This document shows positions 25,823-33,580 of a stretch of DNA of 52,479 nt, piece after piece. Origin of the DNA: an uncultured Nitrososphaera sp. (GTDB lineage: Archaea > Thermoproteota > Nitrososphaeria > Nitrososphaerales > Nitrososphaeraceae); assembly GCA_946480575.1 (NCBI GenBank), contig CAMLKF010000007.1, positions 1 through 52,479 of the forward strand, read 5' to 3'. The translations under genes were made by a program, and so were the position numbers. Positions within the stretch are counted from its first letter, which is position 1, and each line of letters begins with the position of its first letter. The notes beneath the pieces are model-generated. The model had not been told where the DNA came from. It searched no databases and saw nothing but the letters and a program-made list of their open reading frames with translations.

Positions 25823-27115
25823 TTGCGCTATCTGGTAATAATTGCCGCAATAGCGGCGCTGCTAGTCATGATGCAGGGACAGGCATTCGCGCAGACATTC
25901 TCATTTCAAAACGAATCGTCTTTTGTGGACGAGACCCAGATAATGCACGTCCTTGGAGAGATCAGGAACGATTCAGATATTGCTATGAAGGACGTAGTAA
26001 TCAAGGCTTCATTTTACGACAAGGCAGGCAACCTGCTTAATGAATATCAGCGATCGTCCGAGGTGCGCGTGATTAACCCCGGCGAATCATCGGCCTTTGA
26101 AGTGCTGTACATCGACCAGGGGACGGTCGACAGCGTAGCCAACTTTACGTTGTTGGCCACAGGCAAGACGGCGGAAGAAGCAAAGGAAAAGCAACTGAGA
26201 ATCGTGTCTTCAAATTCGCGGCTTGACGTGCTTGGCACGTACTATATCAATGTACAGGCAAGGAATGAAGGGCAAGAGGATGCGACGAACGCGATAATGA
26301 TAGCAACCCTGTATGACAGGAACGGAAAGGTGATAGCGATAGGAAAGGCGCTGGCAGAAGCAGTCCGGGGAAGTTTTGACATCCCTGCCGGCTCAGCCGC
26401 CGCGTTTGGTATAGCAATCACTGAAAAGCTGCAGACGTACAAGGCTGCAAGGTATTCGCTTGTGGCAGACTCTGACCAGTACCTTTCTGAAACAGTCGTG
26501 CTGGAGGCGACGGGCCCCGGCCTCAGCGCCTCAAGCAATAATAACCAGACCCAGAGCGGCTGCCTCATTGCAACGGCTGCGTTTGGGAGCGAGCTGGCGC
26601 CGCAGGTGCAGCAGCTGCGAGCGTTCAGGGACGGCATTGCGCTTCGCACCTTTGCTGGAAGCAGCTTCATGAATGTGTTCAACGCGTGGTACTACTCTTT
26701 CAGCCCATCGGTTGCCGAGTATGAAAGGCAGTCTTCATGGCTCCAGAGTGCCGTCAGGGCATCCATCTACCCTCTGCTTAGGATGCTTGGCATAAGCACC
26801 TTCGTCTACGATCTGCTCGGCTTTAACAGCGAGCTGGCGATAGTGGCGGTAGGGGCTACGGTCGGCTCGCTTGTCGGCTCGCTTTACTTTGCGCCGGTGG
26901 CTGCTGTGCTGGCAGTCGTTAACAGGAAGAAAAAGTGGGACTTGTCAATGGCAAAACTCGTCCTGTTGTGCGCTTGGATTGCAAGCGTTGCTGCAATAGC
27001 AGCTGCAGAACTTGCTGTCGCGCCTGAGGTCATGATGTTTGGCACGTCGCTTCTAGTGCTTTCTGCGATAAGCACTGCTATCCTTACAATAGCAAGAGCC
27101 GCTGTTAGATTGTAA
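25823..27115 (+). CDS. Secreted FxLYD-like protein with CFI-box and C-terminal membrane helices
   Basis: The 430-residue protein begins with a signal peptide ending AFA and starts with TTG. Two repeated beta-sandwich domains follow (residues 25-125: FVDETQIMHVLGEIRNDSDIAMKDVVIKASFYDKAG; residues 135-230: YYINVQARNEGQEDATNAIMIATLYDRNG), of the FxLYD type found in exported proteins. Near residue 250 comes the CFI-box-like motif CLIATAAFGSELAPQVQQLRAFRDG, a C-terminal region of some surface proteins. Three C-terminal hydrophobic stretches then anchor it. It is probably a cell-surface protein of unknown role. A single-domain relative lies at 30263. Its 3' end overlaps the convergent DUF309 gene by 11 bases. 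Confidence 0.85.
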   Translation: MRYLVIIAAIAALLVMMQGQAFAQTFSFQNESSFVDETQIMHVLGEIRNDSDIAMKDVVIKASFYDKAGNLLNEYQRSSEVRVINPGESSAFEVLYIDQGTVDSVANFTLLATGKTAEEAKEKQLRIVSSNSRLDVLGTYYINVQARNEGQEDATNAIMIATLYDRNGKVIAIGKALAEAVRGSFDIPAGSAAAFGIAITEKLQTYKAARYSLVADSDQYLSETVVLEATGPGLSASSNNNQTQSGCLIATAAFGSELAPQVQQLRAFRDGIALRTFAGSSFMNVFNAWYYSFSPSVAEYERQSSWLQSAVRASIYPLLRMLGISTFVYDLLGFNSELAIVAVGATVGSLVGSLYFAPVAAVLAVVNRKKKWDLSMAKLVLLCAWIASVAAIAAAELAVAPEVMMFGTSLLVLSAISTAILTIARAAVRL

Positions 27116-27668
27116 AGCGCTCTATCCTGCCTGAATTGATTATTTCACTTACCAGAGCAGCGAGCCTGTCAATGTCGATGCCATGGTAAACATTGCTGCC
27201 GCTGTCCAGTTTTTTTATGGCTCTCCGCAGGATGGACAGGCAGATCTCAGGCTCGTTTTTCTCGTCATGGACAAACGCCGCAGCCACCAGAATTATGCCG
27301 TTCAAAACTTCTTTTTCAGTCCCCGTTGCAGACTTCCACACACCCTCTAGGACCTCGTGCGCTCCCCAGTACTTTTCGTCATTGAACAGCTGTATTGCCC
27401 GCCTGATTGCCTCCTCTTTTTCCATGTGGCGCTCGACGGCGTGCTCGTAGCTGGCAAGCGGGGAAATTGCCGCAAGCTTGCCTACCACTTCGCTAATGCC
27501 CGTGCCGTCAGGTATGCTGGTGTCAAACTCGACGTATTTCTTGGAAACGCGACAGTCCCTGACAACGATTTCCGGGTCGCCCGCAAGAGATCTTGCCCTG
27601 TAAAGCAGCTTCGTTGCGTCCTTGGGGGTGAATGACCTGTTCTGCAGGTGTATTATATACCGCTGCAT
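27105..27668 (-). CDS. DUF309 family protein
   Basis: The 187-residue soluble protein has a C-terminal DUF309 domain, recognised from FNDEKYWGAHEVLEGVWKSATGTEKEVLNGIILVAAAFVH. The His and Glu residues in WGAHEVLE and the all-helical fold typify the family, whose biochemical role is unknown. The N-terminal 80 residues (KDATKLLYRARSLAGDPEIVVRDC) are a separate alpha/beta segment. The start at 27668 (MQRYIIHL) was chosen over a frame 12 codons longer. It is divergent from the multicopper oxidase and shares the intergenic region with its operator. Confidence 0.82.
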   Translation of the reverse strand: MQRYIIHLQNRSFTPKDATKLLYRARSLAGDPEIVVRDCRVSKKYVEFDTSIPDGTGISEVVGKLAAISPLASYEHAVERHMEKEEAIRRAIQLFNDEKYWGAHEVLEGVWKSATGTEKEVLNGIILVAAAFVHDEKNEPEICLSILRRAIKKLDSGSNVYHGIDIDRLAALVSEIINSGRIERFTI

Positions 27669-27735
27669 CCTTGCCGTACAAGCGCTTTCTGCCAAAATAA
27701 ACATCTCTACAAGGGAGAAAGTAGAGTTGGCTAAG

Positions 27736-27757
27736 AATGTTAGCCTAGGCTAACATT
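27736..27757. promoter_or_regulatory. Perfect palindromic operator, DtxR/MntR-like
   Basis: Positions 27737-27756 read ATGTTAGCCTAGGCTAACAT, a perfect palindrome that extends one more pair on each side to 22 bases. Its TTAGCCTAGGCTAA core resembles DtxR/IdeR-type metal-regulator boxes. It abuts the probable TATA of the multicopper oxidase gene (TTTATTA, 27756-27762). Confidence 0.75.
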
Positions 27758-27759
27758 TA

Positions 27760-27773
27760 TTACCTAGGCTAAC
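27760..27773. promoter_or_regulatory. Second, imperfect copy of the operator
   Basis: TTACCTAGGCTAAC repeats the core with one base missing from the left arm. The CCTAGG centres are 19 bases apart, about two helical turns. The pair brackets the TATA box, as expected for repression. Confidence 0.6.
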
Positions 27774-27798
27774 CCAACAATATCTGGGCAGAGTTTGC

Positions 27799-28821
27799 TT
27801 GTTTAGCCCAAAACTATTGCTTGCATCAGCCATAGCAGTCGCCCTTGTAGGCAGCACCTTGGCTATTTTCTCGCTTGGCGTTGACGCCCGGAATGAAGAA
27901 AAGGTCGTCGGCGGCGGGCACGGGCTTGGCACTTATCGGACGACAGGCGACGTGCTTGACCCGATAGGCGCTGACGGCCAGGCAAGCGCCGCAGAGATAG
28001 ACCCTGTAAAATACCTACGTGACTTTAGCTATGGCCGCGCCTCGGTCCTTGACGACGGAACTACCCTGCGCGAATATACCATAATTGCAGATGACCGGCA
28101 GACAGTGGAGCTGTCGCCGGGCGTCTATTACAATGCATGGACTTTTAATGGGAGCATTCCCGGGCCTACCATCAGGGCTACCGAGGGTGACACTGTCAGG
28201 ATCCATTTCATAAACAATGGCACCAAGCAGCACTCGATGCACTTTCACGGCATCCACAGCGCCGAAATGGATGGTGTATTTGAGATCATAGGCCCAGCCG
28301 GTCAGTTCACCTACGAGTTTTACGCCGAGCCTGTCGGCTTGCACCTTTACCACTGCCACGTGATGCCACTTGAGGAGCACATATCGCACGGACTGTACGG
28401 CGTCTACATAGTCGACCCCAAGACTCCAAGGCCGGAGGCTGACGAAATGGTGATGGTGATGAACGGCTACGACACCGACTTTGACACTGAAAACAACTTT
28501 TACACCGTAAATGGCGTACCGTACTACTACATGCACCACCCGATCGAGATCGAAAAGGACAGGCTGGTGCGCATCTACCTCGTGAACATACTGGAGTTTG
28601 ACCAGATAAACAACTTTCATTTGCATGGCAACCTGTTTAATCTATACCGGACAGGAACCAGCATGACTCCGGACGAATACACCGACATGGTGACGATGAG
28701 CCAAGGCGAGCGGGCGATACTTGAATTCAACTACGGGTACTCCGGCCAGTACATGTTCCACGCGCACAAGACCGAGTTTGCAGAGAAAGGGTGGACAGGC
28801 ATGTTTTACGTCAAGGAGTGA
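27799..28821 (+). CDS. Two-domain multicopper oxidase, exported
   Basis: The 340-residue protein has an N-terminal signal/anchor helix and two cupredoxin domains. Copper ligands are visible in HSMHFHGIHS near residue 144, HLYHCHVMPLEEH near 180, NNFHLHGN near 270 and FHAHKTEFAEKGWTGMF near 320. The Cys-His arrangement gives type 1 and type 2/3 sites, with a Leu-Tyr rather than Met after the second type 1 histidine. Such enzymes oxidise metals or organics, or act in copper homeostasis; NirK-like activity cannot be excluded. It starts with TTG. The ZIP transporter follows five bases later, so the two form a metal operon under the palindromic operator. Confidence 0.93.
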   Translation: MFSPKLLLASAIAVALVGSTLAIFSLGVDARNEEKVVGGGHGLGTYRTTGDVLDPIGADGQASAAEIDPVKYLRDFSYGRASVLDDGTTLREYTIIADDRQTVELSPGVYYNAWTFNGSIPGPTIRATEGDTVRIHFINNGTKQHSMHFHGIHSAEMDGVFEIIGPAGQFTYEFYAEPVGLHLYHCHVMPLEEHISHGLYGVYIVDPKTPRPEADEMVMVMNGYDTDFDTENNFYTVNGVPYYYMHHPIEIEKDRLVRIYLVNILEFDQINNFHLHGNLFNLYRTGTSMTPDEYTDMVTMSQGERAILEFNYGYSGQYMFHAHKTEFAEKGWTGMFYVKE

Positions 28822-28826
28822 CATGA

Positions 28827-30017
28827 ATGGAAGAGCAAAGAGAACGGCGGTCAGGAATTTCAGCAAAATTGGTTGCAAGCGCAGTCATACTGCTGGTGAT
28901 ACTTGGCGCTATGGTCGCGTTTCTGCTGTGGCCCGGTAGCGGCCTGCTCAACGCCGGCATTCCTCTGCCGGATATCACAATAGAAAGGATAGAGTTTCTG
29001 GACGGTACCGTAGCGGCGTACATCTGGAACACCGGGCCGGAAACTATCGAGATAGCGCAGGCAGACGTCAACGACAGGATATTGCCTGCGGCTATAGAGC
29101 CTTCCAAGACCCTCGGCAGGTTTACAGAAGCCAAAGTCGTCATACCATTTGAGTGGAACGAAGGACAGCCCTACGAAGTGGGGATAACCACATCTGACGG
29201 CACAAGATTTGCCCGGGCGGTGGCGACAGCAGCGCCAACTCCGCAGCCAGATGCATCGCAGGTCTCGCTCTTTGCGCTCCTTGGCACGTACGTCGGCATC
29301 ATCCCGGTGCTGATAGGGCTTCTCTGGTACCCGTTCATCAGGAGGCTTTCGCAACCAAAATACAATTTCTTCCTGAGCCTCACGGCCGGCCTTCTGCTGT
29401 TCCTCGGGATTGACGCTCTGATAGAATCCAACGAAATGGCGCTTGAAAATGTCGCCGGCGCGTTCAGGGGCCAGCTCCTGATAGCCACTGCTGCGGTGGC
29501 GTCATTCCTTGTGCTGATGTATGTCTCTGAAAAACTGGTTGACGGCTCCAAAGGACGCATTCTTCAGCGGTCGTTTGCAATAGCGCTCATGGTGGCGATA
29601 GGCATAGGCCTACACAACCTTGGTGAGGGCCTTGCCATCGGCGGGGCAATGGTCGTGGGCGAGGTCGCGCTGAGCACTTTTCTGATAGTAGGCTTTACGA
29701 TACACAACACAACAGAGGGTCTGGCAATAGTGTCGCCGATGGCAAAGCAAAAGCCAAAAATCCTGTACCTGGTTGCGCTCGGGCTAATCGCCGGCGCCCC
29801 AGCTATTGCCGGCGCTTGGATAGGCGGATTTGTGTCTTCGTCCATAGCATCGATAACCTTTCTTGCAATAGGAGCAGGCGCGATATTTCAGGTAGTGCTG
29901 GGAATATTTAGGATGGTAGGATATTCTGATGGACAATTCAAGTTCCTGACTGGGCCCAACGTCGCCGGTGTTACCGTGGGATTTCTGATAATGTATCTTA
30001 CCGCGCTCTTGATTTGA
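28827..30017 (+). CDS. ZIP-family metal transporter with extracellular N-terminal domain
   Basis: The 396-residue protein has an N-terminal anchor helix, a beta-rich extracytoplasmic domain at residues 45-130 (DITIERIEFLDGTVAAYIWNTGPETIEIAQADVND) and then eight membrane helices of a ZIP transporter. The binuclear metal site is clear in helix IV (GIGLHNLGEGLAIGGA, near 258) and helix V (GFTIHNTTEGLAIVSP, near 288). It probably imports a divalent metal, such as zinc, manganese, iron or copper. The extra domain is unusual for ZIP proteins and may pass metal from the adjacent multicopper oxidase. They overlap in one transcript. Confidence 0.92.
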   Translation: MEEQRERRSGISAKLVASAVILLVILGAMVAFLLWPGSGLLNAGIPLPDITIERIEFLDGTVAAYIWNTGPETIEIAQADVNDRILPAAIEPSKTLGRFTEAKVVIPFEWNEGQPYEVGITTSDGTRFARAVATAAPTPQPDASQVSLFALLGTYVGIIPVLIGLLWYPFIRRLSQPKYNFFLSLTAGLLLFLGIDALIESNEMALENVAGAFRGQLLIATAAVASFLVLMYVSEKLVDGSKGRILQRSFAIALMVAIGIGLHNLGEGLAIGGAMVVGEVALSTFLIVGFTIHNTTEGLAIVSPMAKQKPKILYLVALGLIAGAPAIAGAWIGGFVSSSIASITFLAIGAGAIFQVVLGIFRMVGYSDGQFKFLTGPNVAGVTVGFLIMYLTALLI

Positions 30018-30051
30018 AACGTTATATATCTTGACAAGTTGCACTAGGCTG

Positions 30052-30222
30052 ATGACAAAGACGCTGAGCATCGACGATCAGACGTACAGGCGGCTGACCT
30101 CGATTCTGAACGACATGATGCATACGAAAAAGCATGATGTCGACTATAGCGACGTGATAGATGTGCTGATAGACGTCTATCACGATAGCCTGACTTTTAG
30201 CGGAGAAAACGCTGGAGGCTAA
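30052..30222 (+). CDS. Small antitoxin-like (VapB/DUF217-type) protein
   Basis: This 56-residue protein (TKTLSIDDQTYRRLTSIL, then DVDYSDVIDVLIDVYHDS) resembles archaeal antitoxins that begin with a short beta strand and two helices. No VapC-like PIN toxin lies next to it, so it may be an orphan or a small regulator. The ATG at 30052 was chosen because the typical TKTLSID start follows at once. A TATA-like element (TTATATATC, near 30022) lies about 25-30 bases upstream. Confidence 0.6.
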   Translation: MTKTLSIDDQTYRRLTSILNDMMHTKKHDVDYSDVIDVLIDVYHDSLTFSGENAGG

Positions 30223-30262
30223 TTGTTTAAATTGCCGTTTTGCGCATTGCGTGGCAGCCAAC

Positions 30263-31216
30263 ATGCGCACGCTGGCTCCCTTGTGTATACTTGCAGCAGC
30301 ATTTGTTCTAGTCTTGTCACTATTTGCAGCCGTTCCTGTTTACGCCTTTGACAGTCCGCAGATAATCTTGCAGTCTTCTTTTGTGGATTCTGGCGGAAAC
30401 CTCAACGTGGTAGGAACTGTCAGGAACTTTGCACCAGCGCCGGTGCAGGTTACGGTCGGCGTGCAAACTGACGATGGCAGGATCCTGCAGGCGCCAACGT
30501 ACGGTAGGGTAATCTGGCCACTTACCGACTCTCCGTTCAAGTTCGTGCTCAAAGGTGACAAAACAAAGGCTGGCGAGCCCTTCATAATGGACATCCGAGA
30601 GATCGAAGCCACATATTACAATACGCTGGTTCTCTCGTATGACAGCATGGCAGTCGGAGAGGAAAAGGCGTTTATCGGCACGGTAAAGAACACCGGCCCG
30701 TTTGCCATGCGCAACGTCAGCGTCTTTGCCGCAGTTCACAGCCCGGATCACGCTTTGCAGCTTGACACCGTCAGGAGCAATGTCATCCCTGTCATCCAGC
30801 CCGGGGAGGAGCTGGAATTTATAGCAATACCAGACCCTGCGATAAGGGCAAGCGTGCTATACTATAGCTGCGCCGGGCTTGACTACGACGAGCCAATAAC
30901 TACAGTTGACGCCGGCGACGGCAAGTTTGTCGCATACAGCCTGTATGCCGCCGCGCAGGTAAGCAAACTCAGGTACGAAAGTGAAACCGACAGCATTGCG
31001 TTCGGGGTCAGGCCCTACGCCCCCAATGGTGGGCCGCTGAGCATAAAGATACCGCAGCTTGCCCAGAACCACACGGTGACAGTGATGGTCGACGGCCAGC
31101 TAGACGAGAAGGCGACTGTCAAGGGCGACGGGAGGACCATGTTCATTGACTTTTATGTTCCCAAGGGAGACCACCAAGTGCAGATACAGGGGGTAAGGAA
31201 CGTGCCCCAGCTCTGA
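30263..31216 (+). CDS. Secreted FxLYD-like protein, possibly frameshifted at the C-terminus
   Basis: The 317-residue protein has a signal peptide ending VYA and then beta-sandwich domains (IILQSSFVDSGGNLNVVGTVRNFAPAPVQVTVGVQTDDG; EKAFIGTVKNTGPFAMRNVSVFAAVHSPD), related to those of the protein at 25823. The sequence ends VPQL. In the +1 frame just past this point the DNA encodes SSDTFTLAGATAAAIAAAMR and then FKAAFKIS to a TAG at 31293-31295, which looks like a C-terminal membrane anchor. A one-base shift may thus have removed the anchor. It is likely a surface or secreted protein of unknown role. Confidence 0.8.
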   Translation: MRTLAPLCILAAAFVLVLSLFAAVPVYAFDSPQIILQSSFVDSGGNLNVVGTVRNFAPAPVQVTVGVQTDDGRILQAPTYGRVIWPLTDSPFKFVLKGDKTKAGEPFIMDIREIEATYYNTLVLSYDSMAVGEEKAFIGTVKNTGPFAMRNVSVFAAVHSPDHALQLDTVRSNVIPVIQPGEELEFIAIPDPAIRASVLYYSCAGLDYDEPITTVDAGDGKFVAYSLYAAAQVSKLRYESETDSIAFGVRPYAPNGGPLSIKIPQLAQNHTVTVMVDGQLDEKATVKGDGRTMFIDFYVPKGDHQVQIQGVRNVPQL

Positions 31217-31310
31217 CACATTCACGCTTGCAGGGGCGACAGCTGCAGCGATAGCAGCGGCGATGCGGTTCAAGGCAGCGTTTAAAATCTCCTAGCATGC
31301 TTGAAGCCCT

Positions 31311-31547
31311 GTGAACATTGCGCTCATAATCAAGTCGCCGGCTGGCATGCAGCTGAGCCTTTATGACGATAGCCTTGCGCTCATAGAGTCAGAGTCGTTT
31401 GCAGATCTCTACACGTTGAACTTTCACCTGCAGACCCTTGCCAGAAAGTACAGGATCGAAAAGGGCCTGCTGGTAGTGCACGACAAAGGCAGGAATGCGG
31501 TCGACCTGTCAATTGCGCGGGACGAAAACTCGTTCTTTGTCAGCTAG
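31311..31547 (+). CDS. Hypothetical protein, 78 aa
   Basis: This short soluble protein (ALIIKSPAGMQLSLYDDSLALIESESFADLYTLNFHLQTLARKY) has a mixed beta/alpha profile and starts with GTG. I recognise no family. It ends four bases into the convergent zinc-ribbon gene. Codon use resembles that of its neighbours, so it is probably real. Confidence 0.6.
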   Translation: MNIALIIKSPAGMQLSLYDDSLALIESESFADLYTLNFHLQTLARKYRIEKGLLVVHDKGRNAVDLSIARDENSFFVS

Positions 31548-31771
31548 CTGCTAGCGCGGTAATTCCTCTGTGCGATAGCCACCTTTATTGTAGAGTGGCA
31601 GTTAGGGCACTGGGCCCAGCTGCGGCCGCCAAAGTATTGCCAGATGTAGCCGCACTTTTCATAGGTGCACTTGAGCCACTTACCCCTTGGAGCCTTGGGC
31701 CAGTTATCCTGCATCGGCTTGCGGGTCCTTCGCGTCTCTCTTAGCTTTCCCTTGTTGCTTAAATACGGCAA
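31544..31771 (-). CDS. Zinc-ribbon protein, 75 aa
   Basis: The protein has a basic head (KGKLRETRRTRKPMQ) and a zinc ribbon formed by CTYEKC near residue 35 and CPNC near residue 55 (WLKCTYEKCGYIWQYFGGRSWAQCPNCHSTI). The aromatic residues between the pairs suggest nucleic-acid binding. An internal ATG (MQDNWPKAPRG) is an alternative start. A related short zinc ribbon remains as a fragment near 4233. Confidence 0.75.
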   Translation of the reverse strand: MPYLSNKGKLRETRRTRKPMQDNWPKAPRGKWLKCTYEKCGYIWQYFGGRSWAQCPNCHSTIKVAIAQRNYRASS

Positions 31772-31837
31772 GAGCTTGATTAATTTCCAACAGAGTTAAA
31801 GACCTTCTGATTATACATTGATGTAATGGTCATGTCG

Positions 31838-31909
31838 ATGGAAGATACCATGGCAGACCACATGATGGAGAGGAGTTTTACTCCTCCCTTATTTCTTTCC
31901 TTTTTTGAC
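31838..31909 (+). CDS. Met-rich micro-ORF, possible small transcript
   Basis: A 23-codon frame (MEDTMADHMMERSFTPPLFL, then SFF) starts about 25 bases after a TATA-like TTATACAT. In-frame ATGs also lie at 31826 and 31832. The 3' part contains the hairpin and T-rich tract described separately. It could be a tiny protein or simply a short noncoding transcript. Confidence 0.3.
31870..31905 (+). terminator. Hairpin plus T-rich tract
   Basis: GAGGAGT-TTT-ACTCCTC forms a 7-bp stem with a 3-base loop at 31870-31886. It is followed by pyrimidine-rich CCTTATTTCTTTCCTTTTTT. It would end the short transcript starting near 31838, since no larger gene reads into it. Confidence 0.5.
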
Positions 31910-31946
31910 CATAAAGCTTTTTTACTAATAATTTCGAGCTATTGCA

Positions 31947-32255
31947 TTGGCTAAACGTCAGTTTACAATAGACACTGGCAAGGAGCAGATACCTGTCGAG
32001 GGCCAGTTACACCGGAATGTCGCCGTGAAATACCTGATGAAGAGGCGAAGGTCACTCCTGATGACAAAGAATCCTGAAAAAGTGGAAAAGTTGTGGACCG
32101 ACCTGCCCAAGACAATCAGGATCATAGGCAAGCAGCTGACCCGCGAGTACAGAGTGAACTGGGAGCGGATGGGCACGCAAGATTATGAGGGCTCTCGCTT
32201 TGTGTTCACGCTAGACAACGCCGGCGAAACGGCTTCTTTCGTTGCTAAAGAATAG
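31947..32255 (+). CDS. Hypothetical basic protein, 102 aa
   Basis: This basic soluble protein (VAVKYLMKRRRSLLMTKNPEKVEKLWTDLPKTIRIIGKQLTREY) appears helical in the middle, with beta strands at both ends. It starts with TTG 25-30 bases after an A/T element (TTTTACTAATAA). I recognise no family; a nucleic-acid-binding role is only suggested by the charge. It converges on the HTH_45 gene with six bases between stops. Confidence 0.65.
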   Translation: MAKRQFTIDTGKEQIPVEGQLHRNVAVKYLMKRRRSLLMTKNPEKVEKLWTDLPKTIRIIGKQLTREYRVNWERMGTQDYEGSRFVFTLDNAGETASFVAKE

Positions 32256-32261
32256 CACAGC

Positions 32262-32522
32262 CTACTTTTCTGCGGTGTCCGGTACTATCAGCCCGCCTAT
32301 CTGGCTGTAGGTCTTTAGAAACTGGAGGCCTTTTGAGGTGGTCTTGTACGTCTGGGTTCCCTTCTCGTACTCCAACAGCGCATTCTCCACCAGCACCGAC
32401 AGGTATTCCTTTAGCTGCGCATACGAAAGGTACGCCTTGTACATTATCTTGGTCTTTGTAGCGCCACCGTTTGCAGCTTCCAGTATCTGTGAAACAATAT
32501 CGGTTCTACTTCTATACTTCAT
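32262..32522 (-). CDS. HTH_45-type winged-helix regulator
   Basis: The 86-residue protein is the closest paralogue of the regulator at 4624. It shares YRSRTDIVSQILEAANGG, TKTKIMYKAYLSYAQLKEYLSVL, the ALLEYEKGTQTYKTTSKGLQFL wing region and the shortest C-terminus of the four. It is a predicted DNA-binding regulator with unknown targets. It stands at the edge of the pseudogene-rich zone. Confidence 0.87.
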   Translation of the reverse strand: MKYRSRTDIVSQILEAANGGATKTKIMYKAYLSYAQLKEYLSVLVENALLEYEKGTQTYKTTSKGLQFLKTYSQIGGLIVPDTAEK

Positions 32523-32627
32523 GTGAGATCCTTATAGCTAACTCTTATAAAAATTGCAAGCATTGATTTACCGGAACATTATTCTATGACAAAGAATCTT
32601 ATCTGCACTATCCTGTCACTCTAGGCG

Positions 32628-33543
32628 TTGAACAGCATCAATTTCGTCGTACTGGGCGATCATAGCCTAGCTTCGTAGCTGGTAAAAAGGGAATAGCAAC
32701 AGACATTGCCATCTATGACCGTAAAGCCGCCGATGCAGTATATACACGGACTGTGCCCCTGACGTTTCTTGATAAGATCAGCCACTCATCCAGGCGGCCA
32801 ACATGGCCGAGTACGCAAAACTGAACGCAGCCAAGCCGGACAAGCATCCTGGCGAGCTTGACACGGTCGGCCGGAAGGAAGGCTTTGTGCTCCACTCATA
32901 CGGGGTGGACAGGGAAAAGCCGAAAACGCTGCTAAAGAACGCGTCGCTTTCAAATTACCAGTTCGTCGACTCGGTCGACCAGCTAAAGCATGAGATGGGC
33001 AAGCTCAGGCCCAAGTGGACCGACGGGTCAGCAGTTATCCCAATCGATCACGCCTTTGACATAAAGGGCATAGGGATGGTGGTGCTTGGAGTGGTCAAGG
33101 AGGGAACGGTCAGGGCGTACGACGAGCTGGCACTTGCGCCGGGTGGCAAGAAGATACTTGTCAAGTCGATACAAGACGCATGACGACCCTGTGGACAGCT
33201 CTTCAAGCCCGTCAAGGGTCGGCCTTGCACTCAAGGGCGCGGCTGCGGACGAGATTTCAAGAGGCGACGTGATATGCGCGCCTGATGCAGTTAGTGTCTC
33301 GTCAGGCGTAGTACCGGTGAAATTTGCAGAGCCCCTTCTTCAAGGGTGACCTGCCAGGAAGCCACACGTACCATGATCTATGTTGGCACGTAGGTTCGGG
33401 CAGCTAAAATAAAGTTGAAAGACAACAACCTCTCGCAGGCAATGCCGGAAAAGCCCATAGCCTACCAGCAGGGCCAGACCTGCGTGCTGCTAAAGCCGGA
33501 CAGCCAAAGCACGAGGATAGCCGGCAAGGGAGCCATGCAATAA
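32628..33543 (+). pseudogene. Broken EF-1A/SelB-like translation-factor homologue
   Basis: Pieces in all three frames line up as one protein of about 305 residues: NSINFVVLGDHSLAS, a TAG at 32676-32678, then KKGIATDIAIYDRKAADAVY, PLTF, MAEYAKLN, GFVLHSYGVDREKPKTLLKN, the domain-II stretch IPIDHAFDIKGIGMVVLGVV...YDELALAPGGKKILVKSIQ, then after a shift near 33175 HDDPVDSSSSPSRVGLALKG, ISRGDVICAP, and at the end KPIAYQQGQTCVLLKPDSQS with RIAGKGAMQ. This matches archaeal EF-Tu/EF-1A-like GTPase homologues that lack the canonical GTP-binding loops. At least one nonsense codon and four frameshifts are present. It is not functional. Confidence 0.85.
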
Positions 33544-33580
33544 GAAAAAACTTTATCAAAACCTCCTTAGAAAAAGCAGC

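Noticed and set aside
28015..28626. 203-codon minus-strand frame, Val/His-rich
   Set aside because: It is the complement of the multicopper oxidase, whose His and Asp codons generate the Val/Met/Ile-rich shadow.
30052..30222. A toxin-antitoxin pair
   Set aside because: The small protein looks antitoxin-like, but the next gene encodes an exported FxLYD protein and no PIN or RelE-type toxin is present.
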